NCBI RefSeq assembly: GCF_000214705.1
Contig: NC_015573.1
Span: 446,501-510,500, forward strand
Direction of reading: 5' to 3'
DNA from: Desulfofundulus kuznetsovii DSM 6115
GTDB lineage: Bacteria > Bacillota > Desulfotomaculia > Desulfotomaculales > Desulfovirgulaceae
Length of the DNA: 64,000 nucleotides
The notes under the pieces were generated by a model. It was given only the letters and a program-made list of their open reading frames with translations, was not told where the DNA came from and searched no databases. A program made the translations under genes and the position numbers. This document shows positions 26,572 through 35,817 of the stretch, one piece after another. The stretch's first letter is position 1; the number at the start of each line of letters is the position of its first letter.

Positions 26572-27315
26572 ATGCAGCTCACCATCTTTTTCTCCGCCCC
26601 CGGGCCGGTGGCCATACCCGTCCAGTACGGGCACCTGCTCCAGGGGCTGATCTACCGCCAGATGGATAATCCGGTGCTCAGGAGCTACCTGCACGAACAC
26701 GGCTTTGCTTTGGAAAAGCGGCGGTTCAAGCTTTTCACCTTTTCCCGTTTAATGGGCAGGGCGGCGCGCTTCGACCGGTCCGGCGGGTCCATAGTGCTTG
26801 ATCCCCCCCTGCGCCTGGTCATTTGTTCGCCCATTCCCTTCATCCTGCAGGAACTGGGTACCGGTTTCCTGCGCCAGGGCAGGGTGCGCCTGGGGGATGT
26901 TTTTCTGGAAGTGAAGGAGATGGCCACCGCAGCCCCCCGTGTTAAAGGGCGGACCATCCGCGTGCGGATGCTCTCCCCCGTGGTGGTTTACAGCACTTTT
27001 CCCGGCGACGGGCGGAAATATACCTATTATTACTCGCCCTTCGAACCGCGCTTCGTCGAGCTGGCGGCAAATAACCTGGCCAAAAAACACCTTCTGGTCC
27101 ACGGCCGCCGGGCTTCAACGGATGGATTTGCCATCCGGCCGGTGCGGGTGGGGGACCGGGACCTGAAGGTTACTTACTACAAGGATATTGTCATCAAAGG
27201 TTGGATGGGGGAGTACGAACTTTCCGGCGACCCGGAGCTTTTGCAGCTGGCCCTGGACGCAGGTCTGGGGTCGAAAAATTCCCAGGGCTATGGGTGTTGC
27301 TCGGTAATCATGTAG
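26572..27315 (+). CDS. cas6: Cas6 CRISPR RNA endoribonuclease
   Basis: Cuts the precursor transcript within each repeat to make crRNAs. 247 residues from ATG 26572 behind CGGGAGGAA. It begins with a ferredoxin-like strand (QLTIFFSAPGPVAIPVQYGHLLQGLIYR, where His21 is a catalytic candidate) and ends with the glycine-rich Cas6 loop DAGLGSKNSQGYGCCSVI. It is the only cas6 in the window, so it must supply both the type III-B and the type I-B machinery. Codon use resembles the type I-B genes more than the cmr genes. Confidence 0.92.
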   Translation: MQLTIFFSAPGPVAIPVQYGHLLQGLIYRQMDNPVLRSYLHEHGFALEKRRFKLFTFSRLMGRAARFDRSGGSIVLDPPLRLVICSPIPFILQELGTGFLRQGRVRLGDVFLEVKEMATAAPRVKGRTIRVRMLSPVVVYSTFPGDGRKYTYYYSPFEPRFVELAANNLAKKHLLVHGRRASTDGFAIRPVRVGDRDLKVTYYKDIVIKGWMGEYELSGDPELLQLALDAGLGSKNSQGYGCCSVIM

Positions 27316-27463
27316 TAATCGGCTACCACTTAAAATGTTAGGCAGTGCTCTCGCCGGGCGCCACGATAATCGGATAAGCTTTAACAGGCGAACGACAAAA
27401 ATTGGTCAGCCCGTCATGGTATGCTGAAAAGGAGGAAAATGAAAATCCTGAATCAGGAGGTGA

Positions 27464-29458
27464 TTGGTCCTGTTAGAAGCTGTTGCTCTGGTGGGAAAAA
27501 CCCTGGCCCGGGACGGCGACCCCATAGAGGATCTGGTCCTGCCCCTCCCCAAACCGCCCAGGGTGGACAAGCAATATCTCGTGAGGCTGAACTTTCTAAC
27601 GGCCGGGACAAAGCCGGAACTGTCGGCGGATTTGGTGGAAATTGATCCCGCCGTGCTCTCCCGGTACCGGTGGGTGGGGAATAACGTCGGCAATCGGCCG
27701 CAGTTCTTCCTGACCACGGATAAGCTTGAATACCTGGTGGGACAGGCCCTGCCCAACCTGCAGGCTGCCCTGCAGGGAATGGGCCGGCAGGAAACCGGCT
27801 TTTACCAGAAGATAGCCCTCCTGGTGGAGACTTATTTCAGCACCCTTCCAGACGGCAGTCCCGTACTGGACCCGGAAAAGATCGGCCTGGCCGGGAAGGA
27901 CTTTCTACAAAACACGTGGGATGGCGCTTCCGGCAAGCCGCGGGAAAGGGCTAAGAAAGTCATCCAGGCGGTGGCCGGCGAACTGAAACGCCATTTACTG
28001 GCTGAGCTGGACTTAAAGGCTCCGCAGGTAGGCTTATGGTCGGTCCTCCTGGACGGTGAGGTCCTGGCTGCAGATCCTTCCTATGCTGAAGTGGTGGTAC
28101 AGAGCAAGGAAGGGGCGGCGGCGGAAGGTAGCAAAAAAAGTGTGCCGGGTGTTTGTTCCGTCTGCGGGCTGGAGAAAAGTTCTGTCACTTTCGACCTTTC
28201 AGGGCTGGATTTTTTAAAATACTACATTACGGATAAGATAGGCTTTGCTTCCGGAGTCAGCGAAGAAGGATTTACACGTACCTTTCTGATCTGTCCCGGT
28301 TGCCTGCGGGCACTGTTGCTGGCTGAAAAGTATGCCCGCCAGCACCTGGGCCTGCGGGCCGGCCCGGTTAACTTTCTGGTGCTGCCTTCCTTTCTCATCG
28401 AGCCGGAGATCAGCCGGGCGGATCTGGAGGCCTGGGCGGCAAAATTGCGGGCGCGGGTAGGTGCCCTGAGCAGCCTGGCCGGGTGGCTGGAAAGTCTTGG
28501 CGGGCGGGGCGGCCTGGAAAATGAACTGGAGGACTTCCTGGAAGAACTGCCCTACGATAACCTGGCGCTGTTGAATTTTCTTTTTTACCAGAAAAGCCAG
28601 AGCGAATTCCGGGTACTGGCCCTGGTGAAAGACGTGGCCCCCAGCCGGATAGCGCATCTTTTGCGCCACAGTTACCGGGTGGCAACAAAAGGGGAGGCCC
28701 TCCTGGGTGCCGACCGGGCCTGGTGGCTGGATCTGACCCGCATCTACCGGCTCATACCCATCAGCGAGGGCAGGCGGGGGGCGGAACATAAAAAGCTGCT
28801 TTACATTTATGAAGCCCTGCTTGGCCAGCGGCCGGTAAGCTACCATTTCCTGGTGGAACAGTTTGTGGCCCTGGCCGCCATTTACCATACCGGTGGTTTT
28901 GCGGGCACCAATATTCACCCTCCGGCGCCGGGGTACGAGGAACTGGAGATGGGGCACCGCATGCTCCAGGCCAACTTGCTCTTGATGTTCCTGAGGGAAG
29001 AGCAACTTTTAGAAGGAGGGATGTCCTTGAACGGGTCGCCGGAACTGGAAGGTCTCAACAAAGCCGTGCAGGATTACCTGCGGGAAATGAAATACGGGGA
29101 GCCGGCCACGGCACTGTTCCTGCTCGGTTATCTGATGAACCAGATCGGGCGGAAGCAGGCGGAGGCGGGTTACAAACAAAAGCCTGTTCTGGAAAAGATT
29201 AATTACGCCGGGATGCTCTGGGGCAAGGTGGTGCAGTTGTCCAATATTGTTTTCAACCAGCTGAGGCAGTACGATATCCTGCGCTACAATGAAGGACTTT
29301 TCGCCATTATGAAGAGATTGCTGGACGCCCACCGGAGGGATTGGCCCCTTTCTCCCCAGGAGAATGTTTTCTATATTCTCTCCGGTTATGCCTATGCCAC
29401 CCGGGCGGCCATCAGGGCAAAGGAAGAAAGTGAAAACAGTGAAATCGCCAGTGAATGA
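27464..29458 (+). CDS. cas8b: Cas8b (TM1802/Csh1 type), type I-B large subunit
   Basis: Large subunit of the type I-B Cascade, responsible for PAM recognition and, through Cas3 recruitment, for target destruction. About 664 residues. The protein shows the TM1802 pattern: an N-terminal half with YFSTLPDGSPVLDP, a four-cysteine zinc finger (CSVCGLEKSSV ... CPGCLRALLLAEKY) between about 227 and 285, and a helical C-terminus (LFLLGYLMNQIGRKQAEAGYK ... NVFYILSGYAYATR) that may take the small-subunit role. The start is uncertain: TTG 27464 lies very close to AGGAGGTGA, while CTG 27470 would be better spaced. A 148-base gap separates it from cas6. Confidence 0.88.
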   Translation: MVLLEAVALVGKTLARDGDPIEDLVLPLPKPPRVDKQYLVRLNFLTAGTKPELSADLVEIDPAVLSRYRWVGNNVGNRPQFFLTTDKLEYLVGQALPNLQAALQGMGRQETGFYQKIALLVETYFSTLPDGSPVLDPEKIGLAGKDFLQNTWDGASGKPRERAKKVIQAVAGELKRHLLAELDLKAPQVGLWSVLLDGEVLAADPSYAEVVVQSKEGAAAEGSKKSVPGVCSVCGLEKSSVTFDLSGLDFLKYYITDKIGFASGVSEEGFTRTFLICPGCLRALLLAEKYARQHLGLRAGPVNFLVLPSFLIEPEISRADLEAWAAKLRARVGALSSLAGWLESLGGRGGLENELEDFLEELPYDNLALLNFLFYQKSQSEFRVLALVKDVAPSRIAHLLRHSYRVATKGEALLGADRAWWLDLTRIYRLIPISEGRRGAEHKKLLYIYEALLGQRPVSYHFLVEQFVALAAIYHTGGFAGTNIHPPAPGYEELEMGHRMLQANLLLMFLREEQLLEGGMSLNGSPELEGLNKAVQDYLREMKYGEPATALFLLGYLMNQIGRKQAEAGYKQKPVLEKINYAGMLWGKVVQLSNIVFNQLRQYDILRYNEGLFAIMKRLLDAHRRDWPLSPQENVFYILSGYAYATRAAIRAKEESENSEIASE

Positions 29459-29473
29459 AGGAGGAGCTGAAGA

Positions 29474-30445
29474 ATGGGCGGAGTGATTAAGCAAAACGGA
29501 GAAATCCTGTTCCTGTATGATGCCAAAATGTGTAATCCCAACGGCGACCCGGATGATGAAAATCGACCGCGCATGGACACCGACCGGGAGCGCTGCCTGG
29601 TTTCGGATGTGCGGCTGAAGCGGTATATTAGGGACTACCTGCAGGAGATGGGCCACACCATCTATGTTACCAAAGCTGAAGGTCTGGTGGAAGCAACCGA
29701 ACGCTTGAAACAGTTGCTGGGCCGGGATGACCCGACCGGTGCCGATCTGCCCGTTTTACTGAAAAAATTAATTGATGTCCGGCTTTTTGGAGCGACCATG
29801 CCCATTAAGGGAGACCGGCGGGGCGGGGGTGAAGCGGTGAACCTGACCGGCCCGGTGCAGTTTACCTGGGGTTATTCCTTGAACAGGGTGCAGCTGGTGG
29901 ATTCGGTGACCATTTCCTCCCAGTTTGCCACCCGTGAAGGGGCGCGGCAGGGTACCTTCGGGAAGGACTACCGGCTGTATTACGCGCTGATAGGCTTCCA
30001 CGGCGTCGTCAGTGCCAGGCGTGCCGCGGCAGTGCTGGCCAGGGCCGGAGGGGATGAGGATGCGGCTACCAGTGAAGCCGATCTGGCCCTCCTGGACGAA
30101 GCAATGCTCAAAGCCATTCCACTGCTGGCCACCCGCTCCAAAATCGGCCAGTATCCCCGGCTGTACGCCCGTTTTGTCTTTACCGATAACGAAACCTTTA
30201 TAGGGGACCTGCGTGAGGATTTGAGCCTGGCACCGGAGAGCGGCCTGCGTGCTGTGAAGGATTTCACCCTGGAAATAGGAGGTCTTGCCGGTCGCCTGGA
30301 GCGGATGCGGGGGCGCATCGAACGGGTATATATCTGGCAGGATGCGGACCTGCGTACCGCTGTGGATGGGGAGGAGGTTTCCATGGCCGCATGGATGGGC
30401 GATCTTCTGGGTCCCGGCAGGATAGAGACTATTGAGGGGATCTGA
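29474..30445 (+). CDS. cas7: Cas7, type I-B (Csh2)
   Basis: Backbone subunit that coats the crRNA spacer in Cascade. 323 residues with the family opening ILFLYDAKMCNPNGDPDDENRPRMD, the DVRLKRYIRDYLQ helix, FGATMPIKG, and the central block TGPVQFTWGYSLNRVQLVDSVTIS. ATG 29474 follows GAAGGAGGAG. The order cas8b-cas7-cas5-cas3 is the classic type I-B arrangement. Confidence 0.94.
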   Translation: MGGVIKQNGEILFLYDAKMCNPNGDPDDENRPRMDTDRERCLVSDVRLKRYIRDYLQEMGHTIYVTKAEGLVEATERLKQLLGRDDPTGADLPVLLKKLIDVRLFGATMPIKGDRRGGGEAVNLTGPVQFTWGYSLNRVQLVDSVTISSQFATREGARQGTFGKDYRLYYALIGFHGVVSARRAAAVLARAGGDEDAATSEADLALLDEAMLKAIPLLATRSKIGQYPRLYARFVFTDNETFIGDLREDLSLAPESGLRAVKDFTLEIGGLAGRLERMRGRIERVYIWQDADLRTAVDGEEVSMAAWMGDLLGPGRIETIEGI

Positions 30446-30449
30446 TATC

Positions 30450-31217
30450 TTGAAACGGGTACTCATTTTTGACCTTACCGGTCCGATGGCCCACTTTCGC
30501 AAGTATTACACCAACTCCTCATCCCTGACCTACGGCTTCCCGCCGCGCACCGTGCTGATGGGCGTGGTGGCGGCCGTCGTGGGATATGAACGGGACTCGT
30601 ATTATGAGTTGCTAGACCGGGGACGTTTTGCAGTGGCTGTAAAGGTGCCCGGGCGGCGGCTGGTTCAGACCGTAAATTATGTGCGGACGAAAAGGGAAGA
30701 CCTCACCGAGTTAAGGCGCCTGGGCCGGGCGCGGGGCACCCAGACGCCGGTGGAGTTTCTTTTGCCGGAGGGCGACTACCGCAGGTTGCGCTTCCGCATC
30801 TTCTTTTCCCACCCGGATGCCGGGCTGGTGGAGGAGGCGGCCGCCCGCCTGCGGGAAAACAGGACATATTATCCCCTGTACCTGGGGCTGACCGAGTGTA
30901 TTGCCGCCGGGGAGTATGTGGCCCTGGCCGGCCCGGATGACTATGATGTTCTCCCGGCGGGAACGGCGCTCACCCTTACTTCGGTCCTTAACGCCGCCCT
31001 GCTGCAGGAAATCCTGCTTTCCGGGGAAACGCCGTCCCGTCGCCTGGTCCGGGAGCGGGCGCCCCACAGTTTCGGACCGGGACGCATCTTACGTCCGCCG
31101 GTATCGGTTATCTACGAAGCCCGGGCACAATCCCTGAACGTCCGCCTGGCTGTTCCTGCCTGCCGTTTCTTAGTGGGTGATAACGCGGTGGAAACGGTGG
31201 CTTTTCTGGAGGGGTAG
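30450..31217 (+). CDS. cas5: Cas5, type I-B
   Basis: Caps the 5' handle of the crRNA in Cascade. 255 residues from TTG 30450, ten bases after GAGGGG. The start KRVLIFDLTGPMAHFRKYYTNSSSLTYGFPPRTVLMGVVAAVVGYERDSYY is typical of the Cas5 N-terminal RAMP fold. The N-terminal gly-rich region and EEAAARLRENRTYYPLYLGLTECIA are conserved features. The frame opens slightly upstream (TTG 30432) inside cas7. Confidence 0.92.
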   Translation: MKRVLIFDLTGPMAHFRKYYTNSSSLTYGFPPRTVLMGVVAAVVGYERDSYYELLDRGRFAVAVKVPGRRLVQTVNYVRTKREDLTELRRLGRARGTQTPVEFLLPEGDYRRLRFRIFFSHPDAGLVEEAAARLRENRTYYPLYLGLTECIAAGEYVALAGPDDYDVLPAGTALTLTSVLNAALLQEILLSGETPSRRLVRERAPHSFGPGRILRPPVSVIYEARAQSLNVRLAVPACRFLVGDNAVETVAFLEG

Positions 31218-31219
31218 AA

Positions 31220-33709
31220 GTGCTTTACTACGCCCATAAGGATGGACAGCGGTATCATCTTTTAAGTATTCACCTGGCCCGGGTGGCGGCAGGGGCCGCC
31301 GCCCGGCTGCGGTCCCTGCCGGGCCGCCGGGAACTTATCCCGGCAGCAGTGCTGGCCGGCCTGGCCCATGATTTCGGCAAGTACACCAGTTACTTTCAGC
31401 GCTACCTGCGGCAGGGCCGGGGTGGTCCGGCCAAACAGCACGCCTTCATTTCGGGCCTCTGGGCGGCCCACCTGGCCGCCCGGCTTGATCTTCCCGTTTC
31501 GCTGCGGCTGGCGGTTTTCCTGGCCGTGATCCGGCACCACCAGGGACTGGCCACCCCGGATGAGTTCCTGGTACCTGCGCGGGATCTATCCCTGCCGTCC
31601 TGGGATACTCTCGACCCGGCGGTTAGCGGGCGGTTGCGCGTGGTAAAAGACCAGGTGGCCGACCTGCGCAATCAGGCCGGTACGGTGGCCAGATCCCTCT
31701 CCTGGGCCGCCAGGCGTACCGCGCTGTTCCTGGACGGGCAGGACCTGGCAGTACCGGACTGGCTGGGGCTGAACTGGTCCCGGATTCTGCAGGAGTTTCT
31801 GGACCGGTGGACGGCCGCCTATGGAGAACTGTACGGTCAATGGCGAAGGCTGAAGCGCCGGGCCGAAAAGGACCTGAAAAACTATTTCGATCTATTAAGT
31901 CTCTTTTCCGCCCTTATCGATGCTGATAAAATCCATGCTGCGGGTGTGGAAGAAGGAAAGCGGGTCGTCTTTCCCGCAGAAGGAGAACTGGTGGAACGGT
32001 ACCGTGCCGTCCGGTTCAGTACGCCCCGGACTTCCATGGAAATGCTGCGGGAAAATCTCTACCGGAATGTCACTGCCCGGATAAAGGAAGCCCCACCGGG
32101 GCAGAGAATTTTTACCATCACTGCCCCTACCGGCTCCGGAAAGACACTGGCCGGAATGCAGGCCGCCCTTTACCTGCGCGGCCGGTTAACCGCCGCCAGT
32201 GGCCTGCCGCCCCGCATTATTTACGCCCTTCCCTTTACCAGTATCATTGATCAGACATTTGGCGTGGTGGAGGAGGTATTGCGGGCGGCCCTTGTCTCTC
32301 CCGGTGCCTGCGTTCCAACCTCCTGGCTTTTAAAACACCACCACCTGGCAGAAATTCGCTACCAGGAAAGGGGTGACGACGACGGGAGGTCCCTTGATGA
32401 GGCGCTCATGCTTATCGAAAGCTGGCAGAGCGAGATGGTGATTACCACCTTCGTTCAGCTTTTTCATACTTTAATTGGTTACGAAAACAGGATGCTGAAG
32501 AAGTTTTGCCGGCTGGGGGGCGCCATCCTCATCCTGGACGAGGTGCAGAACATTCCGGTGGAATACTGGCCCCTGGTGGAAGAAACCCTGCGCCGGGCAT
32601 GCAGGCAGCTGGACCTGCGGGTCATTCTCATGACTGCCACCCGCCCGGAATGGTTCGGTGAGCATGAGATCCTGGAACTGGCCGGGGATCCGGATGCCGC
32701 TCGGCAGCAGTTCCAGGCGGTGAACCGGGTCATTGTTTCCACGGATATTACCCCGCTGACGGTGGACTTAGCGGCGGCGGATTTCCTGCGCTGCTACCGT
32801 CCCGGCCGCTCTTACCTGGTGGTATTGAACACCATCAAAAGCTCCGTAGCCTTTTACGCGGCGCTGCGGGAGGAATGGGGCGGGAAAGGGCCTCCCCTTT
32901 ACTACCTTTCCACGAATATCGTTCCAGCCGAGCGGGAGCGGCGCCTGAAGGAAATACGCGCCCGGCTGGAACGGGGGGAGAAGCCGGTCCTGGTGTCCAC
33001 CCAGGTGGTGGAGGCCGGTGTGGACCTGGATTTTGACGAAGTATGGCGGGACCTGGGACCGGTAGATTCAGTGGTTCAGGTGGCCGGGCGCTGCAACCGT
33101 CACTTTCAGCGGCCGCAGGGGAATGTCCGCCTGCTGCACCTGGTTGATCAGGCAGGTGAGGGGGGCCGGTCCCTGGCTTCCTTTGTTTACGGCAAAATCC
33201 ATACCCTGGCCGCCCGCCGGCTCTTTGCGGCCCGGCCGTACCTTGAGGAACCGGACTTTTTTGATGCCGTGGACGATTACTTCCGCACCGTGCGCCAGGG
33301 CAAATCCATGGCCGAAAGCGAGGGGCTGCTAGAGGCCATGGCAAAGTTGCGCTTTACCAGGGGAGCAGGGGGCGAGGAGGGCCCGGCTGTACAGGACTTC
33401 GCCTTGATCCGGGACCTGCCGTATTATAAACAGGTTTTCGTCTGTACGGACGCTGCTGCGGAAGACGTATGGAACCGCTATCAGGCCACCGTGGCCGGGG
33501 AGCGGGACCTGAAGCGCCGGAAGGAGGCCTTTCTCATCCTCAAACGGGATTTCCTGCGCTACCTGGTTTCCGTGCCGGCAGACCTCCTGCTGCACAGGAT
33601 TGGCAGCGAATCACGACCACCGGTGATACCTCCCCACCTGCTCGAGGAGTTCTACGATGCGCAGACCGGTTTCAAGCGGGTTAAAGATGAGGGTGCGCTG
33701 ATCTATTGA
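31220..33709 (+). CDS. cas3: Cas3 nuclease-helicase, type I-B
   Basis: Unwinds and degrades target DNA once recruited by Cascade. 829 residues from GTG 31220 (GGAGGGG site). The HD nuclease is N-terminal: H50-D51 in AHDFGK, then KQHAFISGLWAAHLA and AVIRHHQG. The superfamily 2 helicase follows: Walker A APTGSGKT at 302-309, a DEAD-box-like ILDEVQNIPVEYW, motif III MTATRP, and motifs STQVVEAGVDLDFDEVWRD and QVAGRCNRH. All key residues are present, so the interference enzyme looks intact. Confidence 0.95.
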   Translation: MLYYAHKDGQRYHLLSIHLARVAAGAAARLRSLPGRRELIPAAVLAGLAHDFGKYTSYFQRYLRQGRGGPAKQHAFISGLWAAHLAARLDLPVSLRLAVFLAVIRHHQGLATPDEFLVPARDLSLPSWDTLDPAVSGRLRVVKDQVADLRNQAGTVARSLSWAARRTALFLDGQDLAVPDWLGLNWSRILQEFLDRWTAAYGELYGQWRRLKRRAEKDLKNYFDLLSLFSALIDADKIHAAGVEEGKRVVFPAEGELVERYRAVRFSTPRTSMEMLRENLYRNVTARIKEAPPGQRIFTITAPTGSGKTLAGMQAALYLRGRLTAASGLPPRIIYALPFTSIIDQTFGVVEEVLRAALVSPGACVPTSWLLKHHHLAEIRYQERGDDDGRSLDEALMLIESWQSEMVITTFVQLFHTLIGYENRMLKKFCRLGGAILILDEVQNIPVEYWPLVEETLRRACRQLDLRVILMTATRPEWFGEHEILELAGDPDAARQQFQAVNRVIVSTDITPLTVDLAAADFLRCYRPGRSYLVVLNTIKSSVAFYAALREEWGGKGPPLYYLSTNIVPAERERRLKEIRARLERGEKPVLVSTQVVEAGVDLDFDEVWRDLGPVDSVVQVAGRCNRHFQRPQGNVRLLHLVDQAGEGGRSLASFVYGKIHTLAARRLFAARPYLEEPDFFDAVDDYFRTVRQGKSMAESEGLLEAMAKLRFTRGAGGEEGPAVQDFALIRDLPYYKQVFVCTDAAAEDVWNRYQATVAGERDLKRRKEAFLILKRDFLRYLVSVPADLLLHRIGSESRPPVIPPHLLEEFYDAQTGFKRVKDEGALIY

Positions 33710-33778
33710 GCCGGGAGTGGTGGAATGTCCGGCAGAGGCCGGCAGTTCCGGTGCCGTTCAACAGGTGGTGAGAAGGCT

Positions 33779-34282
33779 GTGGCAACGGATATCCGGGTGA
33801 TCGGAAGTTTCGTTCAGGCCATGATGATCTGCCCGCGGCAGGTCTGGCTTATGTCGCGGCAGATCTGCCCCGATGAGGACAACGTGTTCCTGGAACTGGG
33901 GCGCCTGATAGGATCTCACGCCTATGGACGCGAGCGCAAGGAGATACACCTGGGGCACCTGTGCCTGGACCTGGTGCGCCGCGGTGGGCGTGAATTTGTG
34001 GTGGGTGAGGTCAAGAAGTCCTCCCGGGCCCGGGAAGCGGCCCGGATGCAGCTGGCCTTTTATCTTTACGAACTGCGGGAAATGGGAATTGAGGCCGAAG
34101 GGGAACTGCTGTTTCCCGAGGAGCGCCGGCGGGAGCGGGTGGTGCTGGACGCGGGGTTGGTGCAGCAGGTGGAAGAGTTGAAAAGGCGCATTATTGCCGT
34201 TATTTACCGGGATAAACCCCCGCCGCCACAGAAAATACCATTTTGCTCCAAATGTGCTTACGCCGAGTTGTGCTGGGCATAG
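33779..34282 (+). CDS. cas4: Cas4 adaptation exonuclease
   Basis: RecB-like nuclease that trims prespacers and selects PAM-proper ends for Cas1-Cas2. 167 residues from GTG 33779; ATG 33725 would add a basic tail that does not look like the family. Four cysteines expected to hold a 4Fe-4S cluster are present: one in MICPRQVWL near the N-terminus and three in CSKCAYAELC at the C-terminus. The central DLVRRGGREFVVGEVKKSSRA contains the nuclease D...E-x-K core, and QLAFYLYELREMG follows. Placed just upstream of cas1 as usual. Confidence 0.9.
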   Translation: MATDIRVIGSFVQAMMICPRQVWLMSRQICPDEDNVFLELGRLIGSHAYGRERKEIHLGHLCLDLVRRGGREFVVGEVKKSSRAREAARMQLAFYLYELREMGIEAEGELLFPEERRRERVVLDAGLVQQVEELKRRIIAVIYRDKPPPPQKIPFCSKCAYAELCWA

Positions 34283-34379
34283 AAGCGCCCGCCCGCACAT
34301 TTTTCGCCTTTTCCTGGTGAAATAATCGCCTTCCAGGGTTGTACCGCTGAACTGGTACTGGTGCATAAGAGGTGGTTCC

Positions 34380-35375
34380 ATGCAGAAAACCCTGTATCTA
34401 TTTGCCAGCGGCCGGCTTAAGCGCAAGGATAATACCATCTGCGTGGAAAGCGAGGAGGGGACGAAATATTTCCCTGTAACCAGCCTGCGGGACATTGTCG
34501 TTTTTGGCGAGGTGGATCTGAACAAGAAGCTGCTGGAGTTCATGCAGGAGAATGAAGTTGTGTTGCACTTTTTCGGCCACTATGGGAATTATGTGGGGAG
34601 CTTTTATCCCCGGGAACATTATAATTCCGGGTATGTGATCCTCCGCCAGGCCGAACACTACCTGGATCCCGGCCGCCGTCTCAACCTGGCGCGGAAGTTC
34701 GTGGAGGGTGCGCTGGCCAATATCCTGCAGGTGCTGCGCTACTACCAGAACAGGGGGAAGGATCTGGCTCCTTACATCGAACCCATTGCCTGCCTGGCCG
34801 GGGACAGATTGCCCCTCTGCGGCAATATTGAAGAGCTTATGGCCATTGAAGGCAACGCCCGGGCCTATTATTACGACAGTTTTAACATTATTCTGGAAGG
34901 GGCTCCGTTTGTCATCAAAGGGCGCAGCAAACGGCCCCCTGCAGATCCCCTCAATGCGCTTATCAGTTTCGGCAATTCGCTGATTTATACCAAGGTTCTC
35001 ACCGAAATATACAAGACTCACCTGGACCCGCGCATCGGCTATCTGCACGCCACGAACTTCCGCCGTTTTACCTTGAACCTGGATGTGGCGGAAATCTTCA
35101 AGCCCATTTTTGCCGACCGCGTGCTTTTTACCCTGGTGGGCAAAAAGATGATCGGACCGGGTGATTTTGAACGCCACGGTGCGGCTGTCCTGCTCAAGGA
35201 GTCGGGCCGCCGCCTTTACGTGAAAGAACTGGAGGATAAGCTTCAGACCACCTTCTATCACCGGCGCCTCAAGCGCAATGTCAGTTACCAGACCCTGATA
35301 CGGCTGGAATTGTACAAGCTGGAGAAACACCTGATCGGGGAGGAAACCTATGAGCCCTTTGTAAGCCGCTGGTAA
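34380..35375 (+). CDS. cas1: Cas1 integrase, type I-B
   Basis: Metal-dependent integrase that with Cas2 inserts spacers next to the leader. 331 residues with the expected catalytic residues: E157 in AIEGNARAYYYDSF, H223 in GYLHATNFRRFTLNLDVAEIFKP and the acidic residues after it. ATG 34380 follows AAGAGGTGG. The gene is intact, but its normal neighbour cas2 is 2.3 kb away because of the inserted IS607-family element. Confidence 0.95.
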   Translation: MQKTLYLFASGRLKRKDNTICVESEEGTKYFPVTSLRDIVVFGEVDLNKKLLEFMQENEVVLHFFGHYGNYVGSFYPREHYNSGYVILRQAEHYLDPGRRLNLARKFVEGALANILQVLRYYQNRGKDLAPYIEPIACLAGDRLPLCGNIEELMAIEGNARAYYYDSFNIILEGAPFVIKGRSKRPPADPLNALISFGNSLIYTKVLTEIYKTHLDPRIGYLHATNFRRFTLNLDVAEIFKPIFADRVLFTLVGKKMIGPGDFERHGAAVLLKESGRRLYVKELEDKLQTTFYHRRLKRNVSYQTLIRLELYKLEKHLIGEETYEPFVSRW

Positions 35376-35505
35376 TGAGGTGTTCTTCTTCATATCACCG
35401 GGGAGTTGCTATCTCCTTGGTAGGCCCTGGTCCGGGAAGTAAGCAGCAGCTACGAAAAAGAATACTGTAGTTGACTGTTTCTAACTAATTTGCTAACGTA
35501 AAAAC

Positions 35506-35817
35506 ATGGAACTTTTATCCATTGGAGAAGCGGCGAAGAGGTTAGGCGTACACCCGAACCGCCTCCGGGTATGGGAAAAGCAGGGTTTGAAAAGACCTGT
35601 GCGTCTACCCAGCGGCCAGCGGAGGTACCCGCTGGACGAGATACACCGCATTCTGGGGACAGGGGGGATAAAAGCAGAGCCAGAGGCGGTTGCCCTTTAC
35701 GCCCGGGTATCTACAAAGAAGCAGGCTGATGCCGGAAATTTGGCGCGCCAACTGGAAAGGTTGCGGGTATATGCGCAGGGGAAAGGCTACCGTATAGGCG
35801 GAGGAAAAGGGAGTTGC
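35506..35817 (+). pseudogene. tnpA: Truncated IS607 TnpA serine recombinase
   Basis: The first about 100 codons are family-like. A MerR-type helix-turn-helix is LLSIGEAAKRLGVHPNRLRVWEKQGL, followed by PSGQRRYPLDEI. The beginning of the resolvase domain is ALYARVSTKKQADAGNLARQLERLRVYAQGKGY, including the nucleophile serine region (YARVS). After about 35800 the frame jumps into tnpB sequence and the remaining two thirds of the recombinase are missing. An internal deletion must have fused the two genes. Confidence 0.85.
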